DNA of 59,679 nt. Origin: Desmonostoc vinosum HA7617-LM4 (lineage in GTDB: Bacteria > Cyanobacteriota > Cyanobacteriia > Cyanobacteriales > Nostocaceae). Below are positions 44,371-53,349 of this stretch, one piece after another. The notes beneath the pieces are model-generated. The model was not told where the DNA came from, ran no database searches, and saw nothing but the letters and a program-made list of their open reading frames with translations. The position numbers and the translations under genes were made by a program. Location of the stretch: NCBI GenBank assembly GCA_019359515.1, contig JAHHHC010000035.1, positions 1 to 59,679 on the forward strand, read 5' to 3'. Each line of letters opens with the position of its first letter. Within the stretch, counting starts at the first letter, position 1.

Positions 44371-44530
44371 TGGGGATTGGGGACTGGGGATTGGGGACTG
44401 GGGATTGGGGACTGGGGACTGGGGATTGGGGATTGGGGACTGGGGAATTGATTATTCTCCGCGTCCCCGCGTCTCCCTCATCCTCCTCATCCTCCTCATC
44501 CCCCGCGTCTCCCTCATCCCCCTCATCCCC
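44371..44530. repeat. STRR heptamer arrays
   Basis: Eleven GGGGATT/GGGGACT heptamers, then CCGCGTCTCCCTCATCC-type units, in the divergent gap between cobB and bioB. The promoter region of both genes must lie within or beside the array. Confidence 0.85.
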
Positions 44531-44564
44531 AGTCATCAGTTATCTAATTTTGTGAGGTTGTTGA

Positions 44565-45560
44565 ATGTCGCTAGAAATACGCTCCGATTGGCAGGAAGCA
44601 GAAATTCGTGCAATATATGATATGCCACTGCTAGAGCTGGTTTATCAAGCTGCTAGCGTGCATCGTCAATATCATGATCCCAGAAAAATCCAAGTCTGCA
44701 AGCTCATCTCTATCAAGACGGGAGGTTGTCCAGAAGATTGTAGCTACTGTGCCCAATCTTCTCGCTACAAAACAGAGGTGAAACCGCAAGCACTTTTAGA
44801 AAAGGAAACAGTAGTTAGCATTGCCCAAAAAGCTAAAGAAATGGGTGTAAGTCGTGTATGTATGGGTGCTGCTTGGCGGGAAGTGCGAGATAACTCACAA
44901 TTTGAGGAAGTCCTAGAAATGGTTAAGGACGTAACCTCAATGGGTTTAGAAGTATGCTGTACTCTGGGGATGCTGAGCGCAAATCAGGCCAAGCGATTAG
45001 AAGCAGCGGGACTTTATGCTTATAACCATAACTTGGATACCTCCCAAGAATATTACAGCACTATTATTACCACTAGGACATATAGCGATCGCCTAAACAC
45101 AATCGAGAATGTCCGGCAAACAAATGTCACCGTATGTTCTGGCGGCATCCTCGGTTTAGGCGAAAGTGTTGATGACCGTGTAGGAATGTTACACACTTTA
45201 GCAAACCTGCATCCTCATCCTGAGTCTGTACCAATTAATATTCTCTCGCAAGTACCAGGTACACCTTTAGAAAATCAGCCCGATGTCTCCATTTGGGAAG
45301 TCGTGCGAATGATTGCCACAGCACGAATTACTATGCCAACTTCCGATGTACGTCTCAGCGCCGGTAGGGCTAGACTCTCCAAAGTTGAACAAGCCTTTTG
45401 CTTCATGGCAGGAGCCAATTCTATCTTTTCGAGCGACGACAACAAAATGCTAACAGTGACAACCCCTTGTCCAGATTATAATGCTGACCGAGAAATGCTC
45501 AATTTACTCGGCTTAGAAACCCGTCCCCCCTCGAAGAGGGAGTTGGGAGTAGGGGGATGA
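44565..45560 (+). CDS. bioB: Biotin synthase
   Basis: 331 residues. Radical SAM enzyme with the CxxxCxxC cluster C55, C59, C62 ([10 protein letters not shown]), GAAWREVRD, and the YNHNLDTS motif that contacts dethiobiotin. It inserts sulphur into dethiobiotin using a [2Fe-2S] cluster whose ligands are seen in the later cysteine/arginine pattern (C at CCTLG, C at VCSGG, R in DVRLSAGR). GAGG at 44553-44556 precedes the ATG. The last 11 residues ([11 protein letters not shown]) come from repeat sequence after the normal LGLETR end. Confidence 0.96.
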   Translation: MSLEIRSDWQEAEIRAIYDMPLLELVYQAASVHRQYHDPRKIQVCKLISIKTGGCPEDCSYCAQSSRYKTEVKPQALLEKETVVSIAQKAKEMGVSRVCMGAAWREVRDNSQFEEVLEMVKDVTSMGLEVCCTLGMLSANQAKRLEAAGLYAYNHNLDTSQEYYSTIITTRTYSDRLNTIENVRQTNVTVCSGGILGLGESVDDRVGMLHTLANLHPHPESVPINILSQVPGTPLENQPDVSIWEVVRMIATARITMPTSDVRLSAGRARLSKVEQAFCFMAGANSIFSSDDNKMLTVTTPCPDYNADREMLNLLGLETRPPSKRELGVGG

Positions 45561-45589
45561 GGGAGATGAGCAAGCAGGGGGAGAATAAA

Positions 45590-45685
45590 TAATTACGAAT
45601 TACGCGCTTCGCAGCGTAAAGCCTGCGGCATAGCTTCGCTTAGAGCGACACAGGAGCGTCGCGTCATTACGAATTACGAATTACC
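45590..45685. repeat. Interspersed repeat (TTACGAATTACG type)
   Basis: AATTACGAATTACGCGCTTCGC, in outline, flanks GCGTAAAGCCTGCGGCATAG, CTTCGCTTAGAGCGACACAG and GAGCGTCGCGTC. It repeats the blocks seen at 31527-31595 and 52375-52500 and fills the gap between bioB and the hydrolase. Confidence 0.8.
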
Positions 45686-45693
45686 CAGACATT

Positions 45694-46488
45694 CTACCTT
45701 TTTGCTAAAAAATTGAGCATCACTGAAACCACAGCATCTGGGGACTCAACTAAGAAGCCATGACCCCCCTTTTCAATAATCACAAGTTCAGCATTGGGAA
45801 TGTCTTGTACTAGTTGCTGAGCAAACTTTATTGGCGTCAGAATGTCCTGCTGACCAACTAAAACTAAGGTGGGACAGTGAATATCTTTGAGGCGGTCTGA
45901 TGTATCAGCGCTAATAATAGCTTGACTGTGATGATAAAGTGTGCTGTTCGTCGGTAGAAAAGGATAGTTAATTGCAAACTCGATGAGCTGTTCTATCATT
46001 TGCGGAATTGCATAAAACTCATCTGTGAATATCCAAGGCAATATCACTTTTTCATAAAGCCTCAAATCTATACTGCTGGGAAGGTTGCCCCAAGTCTCTA
46101 TGATGCTATGAAATCGCACATCACCCTTGGCCCAAGATGAAAGCAGCATCAGACTTTTTACCTTTTCTGGATGCGATAAAACTAGTTCTTGGGCAATCTG
46201 ACTACCCATTGAATGACCCGCCAAATGCACCTTGTCAATCCCGATATATTCAAGCAATGTCGCAACATCACTCGCCATCTGTTTTAAACTATAGGGGCCA
46301 TTGGGAGCAGAACTTCTTCCCATACCAGGATTGTCTAAACGAATCACTTGATAGTGCGAAACCAACGATGGCATGATTAACGACCAATAAGCATGATCAC
46401 ACATGAAGCCAGCAATTAATAATAATGGCTCACCCGCACCCTTAATGTCGTAGAACAAATCAATTCCATTAATTTGAATTTTTGTCAT
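45694..46488 (-). CDS. Alpha/beta hydrolase
   Basis: 264 residues from the ATG at 46488 (MTKIQINGIDLFY); the frame extends to 46557 through repeat sequence and is not used. Alpha/beta-hydrolase fold with the nucleophile elbow GHSMGS (S95), oxyanion segment LLLIAGF, acid in VGQQDILTP (D near 210), and H in GGHGFLVE (near 240). The family includes esterases and C-C bond hydrolases; the substrate cannot be assigned. It follows rexT on the same strand (72 bases) and may be part of its transcript. Confidence 0.88.
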   Translation of the reverse strand: MTKIQINGIDLFYDIKGAGEPLLLIAGFMCDHAYWSLIMPSLVSHYQVIRLDNPGMGRSSAPNGPYSLKQMASDVATLLEYIGIDKVHLAGHSMGSQIAQELVLSHPEKVKSLMLLSSWAKGDVRFHSIIETWGNLPSSIDLRLYEKVILPWIFTDEFYAIPQMIEQLIEFAINYPFLPTNSTLYHHSQAIISADTSDRLKDIHCPTLVLVGQQDILTPIKFAQQLVQDIPNAELVIIEKGGHGFLVESPDAVVSVMLNFLAKR

Positions 46489-46559
46489 AGTTACACTAAT
46501 TCGTAATTCGTAATTCTCCCCCTGCCTCCCCTGCTTTTTATCCCTCCCACTCCCCACTG

Positions 46560-46907
46560 TTAAACTTTTGAAGCTGTCTGTTTAGATGTTGTGGTATCTA
46601 CTAATGGTTGTGCCGATCGCAATACTGCATCCAGCAATCCTGGAAACAATGCTTCTAAATCTTCACCGCGCAACTTATTGATATGCTGTGTCCCCTCTTT
46701 ACGCGTCAAGACTATCCCCGACTCTCGCAAAATTTTAAAGTGGTTGGACATGGTGGATTTGGCGATCGCAAAATCAAATCCAGCACAGCACTCTTCACCC
46801 TTGGTGGCTAATAACCTCACAATCTCTAACCGTACTGGATCGCCTAATGCATACAGCACTCCCGGTAAAGATATATCTTTTCTATCTGGATGATATAGGA
46901 ATCTCAT
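46560..46907 (-). CDS. rexT: Redox-sensing ArsR-family repressor RexT
   Basis: 115 residues. Winged-helix ArsR/SmtB protein with recognition helix STMSNHFKILRE. Adjacent C40-C41 (KGEECCAGF) match the vicinal cysteines by which Anabaena RexT senses hydrogen peroxide. As in Anabaena, a thioredoxin gene (trxA2) is encoded next to it, here divergently with 80 bases between. An 11-base-arm inverted repeat lies in that gap. On oxidation the repressor should release, inducing the thioredoxin. The combination of position, size and C40-C41 makes the assignment strong. Confidence 0.92.
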   Translation of the reverse strand: MRFLYHPDRKDISLPGVLYALGDPVRLEIVRLLATKGEECCAGFDFAIAKSTMSNHFKILRESGIVLTRKEGTQHINKLRGEDLEALFPGLLDAVLRSAQPLVDTTTSKQTASKV

Positions 46908-46941
46908 AATTGCATTATCTCGTAAAGTGGCATATATTTTT

Positions 46942-46964
46942 ATAATTCGATATTATCGAATTAT
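46942..46964. promoter_or_regulatory. Putative RexT operator
   Basis: A perfect inverted repeat, arms ATAATTCGATA and TATCGAATTAT with a single central T, lies between the divergent rexT and trxA2 genes, 24 bases before the trxA2 ATG and 35 before the rexT ATG. Position and symmetry fit a dimeric ArsR repressor controlling both genes. Confidence 0.7.
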
Positions 46965-46987
46965 AGAATTAAATCGGAAAGACAGTT

Positions 46988-47317
46988 ATGTCATCCATTA
47001 CAAATGTTACAGAAGCCACATTCAAGCAAGAAGTCCTAGAGAGTGAAATTCCGGTATTAGTTGACTTTTGGGCACCTTGGTGTGGCCCTTGTCGGATGGT
47101 AGCTCCGGTAGTAGACGAGGTTGCCGTAGAATATGCAGGACAGGTAAAAGTGGTGAAGCTAAACACAGACCAAAATCCTACTGTCGCCAGTCATTATGGT
47201 ATTCGGAGCATCCCAACATTAATGGTATTTAAAGGGGGTCGGCAAGTGGATACCGTTGTTGGGGCAGTTCCCAAAACTACCTTGAATAAGACATTAGGAC
47301 AGCATATTTCATCTTAA
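46988..47317 (+). CDS. trxA2: Thioredoxin TrxA2
   Basis: 109 residues, thioredoxin fold with the active site W31-C32-G-P-C35 in [11 protein letters not shown], cis-proline region SIPTLMVF and FKGGRQVD. Cytosolic dithiol reductant that reduces target disulfides using thioredoxin reductase. It is divergent from rexT, with a probable shared operator. The downstream genes at 47452, 48330, 49062 and 50001 are all on the same strand, with 50-170-base gaps filled by repeats; they may belong to the same stress response, though one transcript is not shown. Confidence 0.93.
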   Translation: MSSITNVTEATFKQEVLESEIPVLVDFWAPWCGPCRMVAPVVDEVAVEYAGQVKVVKLNTDQNPTVASHYGIRSIPTLMVFKGGRQVDTVVGAVPKTTLNKTLGQHISS

Positions 47318-47324
47318 CGATGAG

Positions 47325-47410
47325 AGGTAGGGGGCAGGGGGCAGGGGGAGATGAGGGAGATGAGGGAGAAAATTTCTCCGCGTCCCCGCGTCCCCGTTCC
47401 CAATTCCCAA
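47325..47410. repeat. STRR/GC-rich repeat
   Basis: GGGGGCAGG, GATGAGG and CCCCGCGTCC units between trxA2 and the SDR gene. Confidence 0.75.
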
Positions 47411-47451
47411 AGTTTGTTTAATCCAAAATTCGCAAAATGGGGCAAAGCGAA

Positions 47452-48246
47452 ATGGACTTGAAATTAGAAGGTAAATCCGCGCTAGTGAGTGGTTCGACCG
47501 CAGGTATTGGTTTTGCGATCGCTCAGACATTAGCACAAGAAGGTGCATCGGTGATTGTCAACGGTCGGTCTGAGAACAGAGTGGCACAGGCGATCAATAA
47601 AATTAAGCAAAATACTCCCGACGCTAAAGTTTTTGGTGTCGTTGCCGACACAGCAACCAAAGCTGGAGTTGAGCAAGTTTTCCAAGAAGTTTCTCACATC
47701 GATATCTTAGTTAATAATCTCGGCATTTACGAGCCAAAGGCATTTTTCGATATTACTGATGAAGACTGGCTTCACATATTTGAGGTTAACGTCCTCAGTG
47801 GTATCCGCTTAAGTCGGCAATACTTGCAAAAGATGCTAGAGCAAAACTGGGGACGGATAATTTTTATCTCCAGTGAATCTGGCGTTCAGATTCCTACAGA
47901 AATGATTCACTACGGTACGACTAAAACGGCCCAAATTGCGATTGCAAGGGGTTTAGCACAAATTAGCGCTGGCAGTGGAGTTACTGTAAATAGCGTCTTA
48001 GCAGGGCCAACCCGTTCAGAAGGTGTTGAAGACTTTATCGCCAAGATGGCACAAGAACGTGGTGTTAGCCCATCTGAAATAGAAGCTGAATTTTTCCAAA
48101 ATGTGCGTCCAACTTCCTTAATTAAACGTTTCGCAACTAGCGAAGAAGTTGCAGCAATGGTAGTCTATCTTTCTAGTCCCCTAGCTTCAGCAACCAATGG
48201 TGCAGCTTTGCGGGTAGACGGTGGTGTTATACAGTCGATTGTTTAA
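47452..48246 (+). CDS. Short-chain dehydrogenase/reductase
   Basis: 264 residues from the ATG at 47452 (MDLKLEGKSALVSG); an upstream ATG at 47437 adds five residues. NAD(P)-binding SGSTAGIGFA, NNLG, and catalytic S-Y-K with S around 138, Y152-x-x-x-K156 (HYGTTKTAQI). The classical SDR fold and length suggest a 3-ketoacyl reductase-like alcohol/ketone dehydrogenase. The substrate is unknown. Its position after rexT-trxA2 suggests a role in detoxifying reactive carbonyls, which is inference. Confidence 0.9.
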   Translation: MDLKLEGKSALVSGSTAGIGFAIAQTLAQEGASVIVNGRSENRVAQAINKIKQNTPDAKVFGVVADTATKAGVEQVFQEVSHIDILVNNLGIYEPKAFFDITDEDWLHIFEVNVLSGIRLSRQYLQKMLEQNWGRIIFISSESGVQIPTEMIHYGTTKTAQIAIARGLAQISAGSGVTVNSVLAGPTRSEGVEDFIAKMAQERGVSPSEIEAEFFQNVRPTSLIKRFATSEEVAAMVVYLSSPLASATNGAALRVDGGVIQSIV

Positions 48247-48329
48247 TTTGTCCTTTGTCATTTGTCCTTTGTTGTTTGTCTAAAACTAGTGACCAATGAC
48301 CAAATAAATTAAAAAAACAGGAGCGTCTC

Positions 48330-48995
48330 ATGAGTTCTATCACCCAAACCCAACCTTTAGATGTACCCAGCGCTATTATTCAGCGTCGCTCAATCAAAAC
48401 TTTCAAAACAGACCCTATTGCTCCAGAATTGCTCAAGCAACTGGTAGATTTGACTGTAGCTGCACCTAGCAGTTTTAATCTTCAAGATTGGCGCATTATT
48501 ATAGTGCAAGATGAAGCACAAAGAGCAGCCCTATCAGCAGCATCGTGGAATCAGAAGCAAATTGTACAAGCACCCGTCACTTTTGTCTTTGCTGCCGATT
48601 CGAGTGCAGGCGATAAAGACTTGACCCCAATTTTAGAGCAAGGACTGCAAACTGGTGCATGGAACGAGGGTACAACTAACTACTTTAAAAACTCAATTCC
48701 TCAATTTCAAGCCTCTTTAGGAGACAAGCGACGCGAATATGCCATCAAAGATGCGATTATTGCTGCCACCCATTTAGTATTAGCAGCTGAAAGTCTGGGG
48801 TTATCCACATGCTTTATGAATGGCTGGGTTGAAGAGAAAGTAAAAGAAGTAATTGGGGCGCTAGATAATCCAGATATAGCGATCGCTGTTTTAGTTCCTG
48901 TTGGCTATCCAGCAGAACCACGTTTAAATCCAGGCCGCTTACCCTATGCCTATAACGTTTCTGTAGACAGAATCGATAATCCTTATGAAGGTTAG
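48330..48995 (+). CDS. Nitroreductase family protein
   Basis: 221 residues. FMN-binding features RRSIKTF, APSSFNLQDW (active pocket) and STCFMNGWVEE, PVGYPAEPR near the end; typical of oxygen-insensitive nitroreductases and related flavin reductases, dimeric with FMN and NAD(P)H. A GGAGCG ribosome site precedes the ATG at 48330. Grouped with the SDR and GST genes in a probable redox/detoxification block. Substrate unknown. Confidence 0.9.
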   Translation: MSSITQTQPLDVPSAIIQRRSIKTFKTDPIAPELLKQLVDLTVAAPSSFNLQDWRIIIVQDEAQRAALSAASWNQKQIVQAPVTFVFAADSSAGDKDLTPILEQGLQTGAWNEGTTNYFKNSIPQFQASLGDKRREYAIKDAIIAATHLVLAAESLGLSTCFMNGWVEEKVKEVIGALDNPDIAIAVLVPVGYPAEPRLNPGRLPYAYNVSVDRIDNPYEG

Positions 48996-49061
48996 TGGGG
49001 AGCAGGGGAGAAATCAAAAACACCCATTCCCAATTCCCAATTCCCCATTCCCAACTCACTT

Positions 49062-49829
49062 ATGAAAATAGATTTTGGTGCGACTGCTGGTGATTATGCA
49101 AAACACCGTGCTGGCTTTCCTAGTTCGTTATTTGACAGACTCGCTGAACATGGTATTGGCTTAGCACAGCAGAATGTTGTTGATCTGGGCACAGGAACAG
49201 GCACGTTGGCGCGTGGGTTTGCAGCTAGAGGTTGTCATGTGATTGGTATAGATCCGTCAGTCTCACTTCTTGAACAAGCTAGACAGTTAGACCAATCTGC
49301 TCAACTTAAAGAAGTTGATTATCGCGTGGCTACTGCCGAGAATACTGGTTTACCAGACGCAAGTGCAGATGTAGTTACGGCTGGACAGTGCTGGCATTGG
49401 TTTGACCGTCCGCGTGCGGTGCAAGAAGTGGTACGTATCCTCAAATCAAATGGGTATATTGCGATCGCTCATTTTGATTGGATACCCTTAAAAGGTAATG
49501 TGGTTGAAGCAACCGAACAACTGATAGAAACGCACAATCCAGCGTGGAAAATGGGCGGTGGCAATGGTTTGCACCCTTTGTGGTTACAAGATCTTGCCGA
49601 AGGAGAATTCCGAGAAATCCAAACATTTTCTTACGATGTATTTGTGCCTTATACCCATGAAGATTGGCGGGGACGAATTCGTGCTAGTGCTGGTGTGGGA
49701 GCCAGCCTCACACCAGATCAAGTGGAAATATTTGACCGAGAACTAGCGGCATTACTGCAAGTAAAATTTACTACACCAATTCTTCAAGTTCATCATCGAG
49801 TTTGGGCTGCGATCGCCCGTGTTGATTGA
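49062..49829 (+). CDS. Class I SAM-dependent methyltransferase
   Basis: 255 residues. Motif I VVDLGTGTGTLARGF (about 39-53), motif II VIGIDPS, and motif III-like ADVVTAGQCWHWFDRPRA give a Rossmann-type SAM fold; the DRPRAVQEVVRILKSNGYIAI block is typical of the small-molecule methyltransferase 11 group. Cytosolic. Substrate unknown; the arrangement resembles small methyltransferases of stress islands. Overlapping frames on both strands are shadows. Confidence 0.88.
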   Translation: MKIDFGATAGDYAKHRAGFPSSLFDRLAEHGIGLAQQNVVDLGTGTGTLARGFAARGCHVIGIDPSVSLLEQARQLDQSAQLKEVDYRVATAENTGLPDASADVVTAGQCWHWFDRPRAVQEVVRILKSNGYIAIAHFDWIPLKGNVVEATEQLIETHNPAWKMGGGNGLHPLWLQDLAEGEFREIQTFSYDVFVPYTHEDWRGRIRASAGVGASLTPDQVEIFDRELAALLQVKFTTPILQVHHRVWAAIARVD

Positions 49830-49862
49830 AGAGAGGCGGGGATGCACTTCGACTTCGCTCAG

Positions 49863-49970
49863 TAACCGGGAGATGAGGGGGATGAGGGAGGGAGAAAATT
49901 TCTCCGCGTGTTTGCGTCTCTATTCCCCACTCCCCACTCCCTACTCCCTACTCCCTACTCCCTGTCTAGG
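49863..49970. repeat. STRR heptamers (CCCTACT/CCCCACT) and GATGAGG repeats
   Basis: GGGAGATGAGGGGGATGAGG is followed by GCGTGTTTGCGTC, then CCCCACT/CCCTACT heptamers up to 49965, in the gap before the GST gene. A longer frame reads into the GST gene but is not used. Confidence 0.82.
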
Positions 49971-50000
49971 CAAATAATTTCATTAATCAAGGAAACAATC

Positions 50001-50696
50001 ATGATTGAGCTTTATTATTGGACGACACCAAACGGACATAAAATCACAATGTTTTTAGAAGAAAGCGGACTGCCTTACACCATTGTTCCTGTGAACATTG
50101 GTGCTGGAGAGCAATTTCAGCCCGACTTTCTCAAGATTTCTCCCAATAACCGCATTCCAGCGATTATTGACAAAGAACCAAAAGATGGGGGTGGGGCGAT
50201 TTCGGTATTTGAGTCTGGGGCGATTTTGCTGTATTTGGCAGAAAAAACCGGTCAATTGATTCCTCAAGATTTGCGCGATCGCGTTGTAGTTTTAGAGTGG
50301 TTATTCTGGCAAATGGGAGGACTGGGGCCAATGGCTGGACAAAATCATCACTTTAGTATCTACGCTCCCGAAAAAATTGAGTATGCTATTGATCGCTACG
50401 TGAAGGAAACAGGACGCTTATATGCGGTGCTAGATAAGCAACTAGCAAATAGAGAATTTATCGCAAGCGATTATTCCATCGCTGATATTGCCGCCTATCC
50501 TTGGATTGTGCCTTATGAGCGCCAAGGCCAAAAACTAGAAGACTTTCCCAACCTCAAGCGCTGGTTTGAGACAATCAAAGCCCGTCCCGCGACAATTCGC
50601 GCCTACGAAAAAGCAGAAACCTTCAAAAATCAAGCATTGGATCTCGAGAAATCACGAGATTTGTTATTCAACCAGTCAGCAAAGACTGTTCAATAA
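50001..50696 (+). CDS. Glutathione S-transferase family protein (YfcG-like)
   Basis: 231 residues from the ATG at 50001 with AAGGAAAC upstream; the frame extends to 49908 through STRRs. N-terminal thioredoxin-fold GST domain with TTPNGHKITMFLEE, NNRIPAI (cis-Pro) and ESGAILLYLAEK, then the all-helical domain with SIADIAAYPW. The TTPNGHK start and disulfide-reductase-like features are those of the YfcG/YghU (Nu class) group, which uses two glutathiones and often reduces disulfides. Probably part of the thiol-redox island with rexT/trxA2. Confidence 0.92.
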   Translation: MIELYYWTTPNGHKITMFLEESGLPYTIVPVNIGAGEQFQPDFLKISPNNRIPAIIDKEPKDGGGAISVFESGAILLYLAEKTGQLIPQDLRDRVVVLEWLFWQMGGLGPMAGQNHHFSIYAPEKIEYAIDRYVKETGRLYAVLDKQLANREFIASDYSIADIAAYPWIVPYERQGQKLEDFPNLKRWFETIKARPATIRAYEKAETFKNQALDLEKSRDLLFNQSAKTVQ

Positions 50697-50716
50697 ACTT
50701 CTTGCATGAATCAGTT

Positions 50717-50814
50717 AGGGTGAGGGAGATGAGGGGGACGCGGAGAATAATCAATGACTATTCCCTATTCCCTATTCCCTATTCCCTATTCACTATTCCC
50801 TATTCCCTATTCTT
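50717..50814. repeat. STRR array (CCCTATT) at converging genes
   Basis: GATGAGGGGGACGCGG, then eight CCCTATT-type heptamers. It lies between the GST and kinase genes, which converge here, and reaches the stop of the kinase gene. Confidence 0.85.
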
Positions 50815-52065
50815 TCAAGAATTATTTCCTAAATATTTAGCTTTTAGTTCTTCTAATTCTTCATCTATTTTGCTTTTGCTAGTAGGTTGAGATGTTGAAT
50901 TAGAAGATTTTTGTTGAGAATTATTAGGAGATTTACCACCTTGCATAAATTGAGTTTTCATTTCTTCTAATTCTTGATCAATTTGACTATTAGATTTATT
51001 GACAAATAATGTGTGTGCAGAATTGGCAGATGAGATGGTAGTAGGTTGTGCTGATGGTTCTTGCTCTGTTTGACTATTAGATGTGTTGACAAATAATGTG
51101 GGTGCAGCAGTCGTAGGTGGGGTTGTGGGTTGTGCTGGTATTACCAATGTGGCAGGTGCTTCCCACGGTTGATTCAAATCGTTAAGAACTTCATCTACTG
51201 TCTGATAACGTCGAACAGGGATACTTTCTAGCATCTTGTTGAGAATACGACTCAACTGGCTGCTAACAGGAGTTGTGAGGTATTGCTGCCAAACCCAAGT
51301 ATCATGACTGATATCATATGAATCGAAAGGCGATCGCCGAGTTAATAAGTTAATGCAAGTAGCGCCCAAACTGTAAATATCGCTGGCAAAAATAGCCTTA
51401 CCTCTAATTTGTTCTGGAGCCATATATTCCGGGCTACCAATACTAGTCCCAGTTCTATTTAAGGCAGTGCCAGTGGCAGATTTAGCAGCACCAAAATCGA
51501 CTAAAACTAGTTTGCGTTGGGCTTCGCCCTTCCCGTAGGCATCGCTTTTACGCAAAATAATATTTTCAGGCTTGATATCACGGTGAATAACTTGTCTAGC
51601 ATGACAAAATTGCAAAACCGATAACAAATCATCCAGCAATTGCCGAATCTGTGTTTCGTTGAAAGCACCCTTGTGTGAAAGTTCCTGGGCTAAATTATGC
51701 CCATCGATAAACTCTTGTACAAGATACTGTCTATCATCTTGGGTAAAATATGCCAAGAGTTCGGGAATTTGTGAATGTTTTCCCAATTCATCCAGTTGCA
51801 CTGCTTCTTGGTTAAATAACTCTACCGCCTTTTGCACAGTATTAGTGCCTTGGGCTTGAGGATAAAACTGCTTAATTACACAGTGCGGTTTTGAAGGTTT
51901 ATCCTCATCCATTGCCAAGAAAGTTCTACCAAAACCACCTTGTCCTATTGGTTTAATAGCACGGTAGCGTTCTTTGAGGAGTAACTTAGAACCACAATTC
52001 AAGCAAAACTTAACATCATTCGGATTTTCTGGTTTTGAACAAGGGGGATGAAGACAGTAGCTCAT
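50815..52065 (-). CDS. Serine/threonine protein kinase with zinc-ribbon N-terminus
   Basis: 416 residues. N-terminal C4-type ribbon (C4, C9, C21, C24), then a Hanks-type kinase: GQGGFGRTF (41-49), K65, HRDIKPEN with D163, DFG D190, and APEQIRG. All catalytic residues are present. The C-terminal third is Thr/Pro/Gln-rich with two related motifs at about 352-371 and 396-416 (IDQELEEMKTQF and IDEELEELKAKYL). About residues 173-185 (SDAYGKGEAQRK), between the catalytic loop and the DFG, come from a repeat. No transmembrane segment; signal and target unknown. Confidence 0.9.
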   Translation of the reverse strand: MSYCLHPPCSKPENPNDVKFCLNCGSKLLLKERYRAIKPIGQGGFGRTFLAMDEDKPSKPHCVIKQFYPQAQGTNTVQKAVELFNQEAVQLDELGKHSQIPELLAYFTQDDRQYLVQEFIDGHNLAQELSHKGAFNETQIRQLLDDLLSVLQFCHARQVIHRDIKPENIILRKSDAYGKGEAQRKLVLVDFGAAKSATGTALNRTGTSIGSPEYMAPEQIRGKAIFASDIYSLGATCINLLTRRSPFDSYDISHDTWVWQQYLTTPVSSQLSRILNKMLESIPVRRYQTVDEVLNDLNQPWEAPATLVIPAQPTTPPTTAAPTLFVNTSNSQTEQEPSAQPTTISSANSAHTLFVNKSNSQIDQELEEMKTQFMQGGKSPNNSQQKSSNSTSQPTSKSKIDEELEELKAKYLGNNS

Positions 52066-52209
52066 GAAAGGTGGCGCTTATAATCGCTCTTACTTATCTT
52101 TTATTTTGCCCCCTCTTATGCACAAGGAGGTTTATTTCATTAAATATCTATATTTTAGACAATAACCCAATTGAGATGAAAAGGAATAGGGATTAAACAA
52201 TTCGCAATT

Positions 52210-52565
52210 CCCCATAAGCTGCATCGTATGCTGAGCAAAGTCGAAGCCCATAACCAACCCCGTGAACTACGTGGGCTGAGCGAAGTCGAAGCCCATGACT
52301 AATACCAATTCTCTAAAACTCGGCTACACATTCAAACTCCGAAACCCATACTAAGATAAGAGTTTCTTAATTACGAACTACGCGCTTCGCAGCGTAAAGC
52401 CTACGGCATAGCTTCGCTTAGAGCGAGTCCTTGAGCGTCATTACGAATTACGTTAGCGCAGCGGTAGCGAGTCCTTGAGCGTCATTACGAATTGGTATAA
52501 CCCCGTGAACTACGTGGGCTGAGCGAAGTCTTTCGCGGAGCGTCTCCAACAGGAGAAGCCCACTC
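52210..52565. repeat. Cluster of interspersed palindromic repeats
   Basis: The 616-base gap 52066-52681 has no gene. It contains GCTGAGCGAAGTCGAAGCCC units (52215-52290), and from 52375 two copies of the GCGTAAAGCC/GCGCAGCGGTAGCGAGTCC element, AATTACGAATT, and AATTGGTATAACCCCGTG, plus GCGTCTCCAACAGGAG. Sequence outside these blocks is AT-rich; the promoter of the gene at 52682 should be between 52570 and 52680. Confidence 0.75.
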
Positions 52566-52681
52566 CCCATTTTCAACCTACCAAGTGGTAATATTTGAAT
52601 ACTTTCAACTTACTTAAGCACCTTCAACCCGGAAAACCACCTAAAGTGACTGAATAAGTACCAGTACCTGACCAAAAAACT

Positions 52682-53230
52682 ATGCTGATGAGAATTTGGA
52701 CTGCTACAGTTGTGCTATCATCTTCTTGGCTGATATCTGGGGTGATAGCTTCTGAGCCACTCAACTCCAGTTCTAGTTTAGTGCAAAAACCTACAATATA
52801 TTCTCAGTCAACAATTGCAAAACCAGTTATCGTCAGTGAAGCAGAGTTTGGTATCAAAAGGGTTGACTCTGAAGGCCAAACTATTCTTGTTGAAACCAAC
52901 AAGATACCACTGATTGAGGGCAATGCTTACGGCTGGCGGATTAAGCTGAGAGATTATCAAGGGGAAGTCAAATGGCGCGAAGTTCTGCGCTTGCCAAAAC
53001 GTCCGGAAACCTGGAGTACAGACAACGGTGAAAACTTTTCCATCTCAACTGATGGCACTACAGCAGAGACAAAGCGCACACAATCAGCTCCAAATGGTGT
53101 AATTGAAAATTTTTGGACAATTGCCCCCGGTGATCCAGCTGGTCAGTATAAAATAGAGGTCTTTATTGACGATCGCCTAATCAGTTCTTTTAATTTTGAA
53201 ACGATTATAGTCGAGCAAAATCGAATGTAA
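52682..53230 (+). CDS. Exported protein of unknown function
   Basis: 182 residues with a hydrophobic signal segment (about 4-23: IWTATVVLSSSWLISGVIAS). The rest is beta-rich, with conserved-looking VSEAEFGI, YGWRIKLRDYQGEVKWREVLRLP and FWTIAPGDPAGQYKIEVFIDD, a pattern like the DUF3859 family that adopts an Ig-like fold. It should be in the periplasm or outside. Start at ATG 52682, with ATG 52688 possible. No linked partner is evident. Confidence 0.65.
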   Translation: MLMRIWTATVVLSSSWLISGVIASEPLNSSSSLVQKPTIYSQSTIAKPVIVSEAEFGIKRVDSEGQTILVETNKIPLIEGNAYGWRIKLRDYQGEVKWREVLRLPKRPETWSTDNGENFSISTDGTTAETKRTQSAPNGVIENFWTIAPGDPAGQYKIEVFIDDRLISSFNFETIIVEQNRM

Positions 53231-53349
53231 TAATGCAAGTTGTCATTTGGCAAATTTTCTTCCCATTCCTAATTCCCCAGTACCTCCATTCCCAAACAAC
53301 TAGCCAAACCAAATAGTATCTTGGAAATAGAGGTTTGATACTTTTTGGG

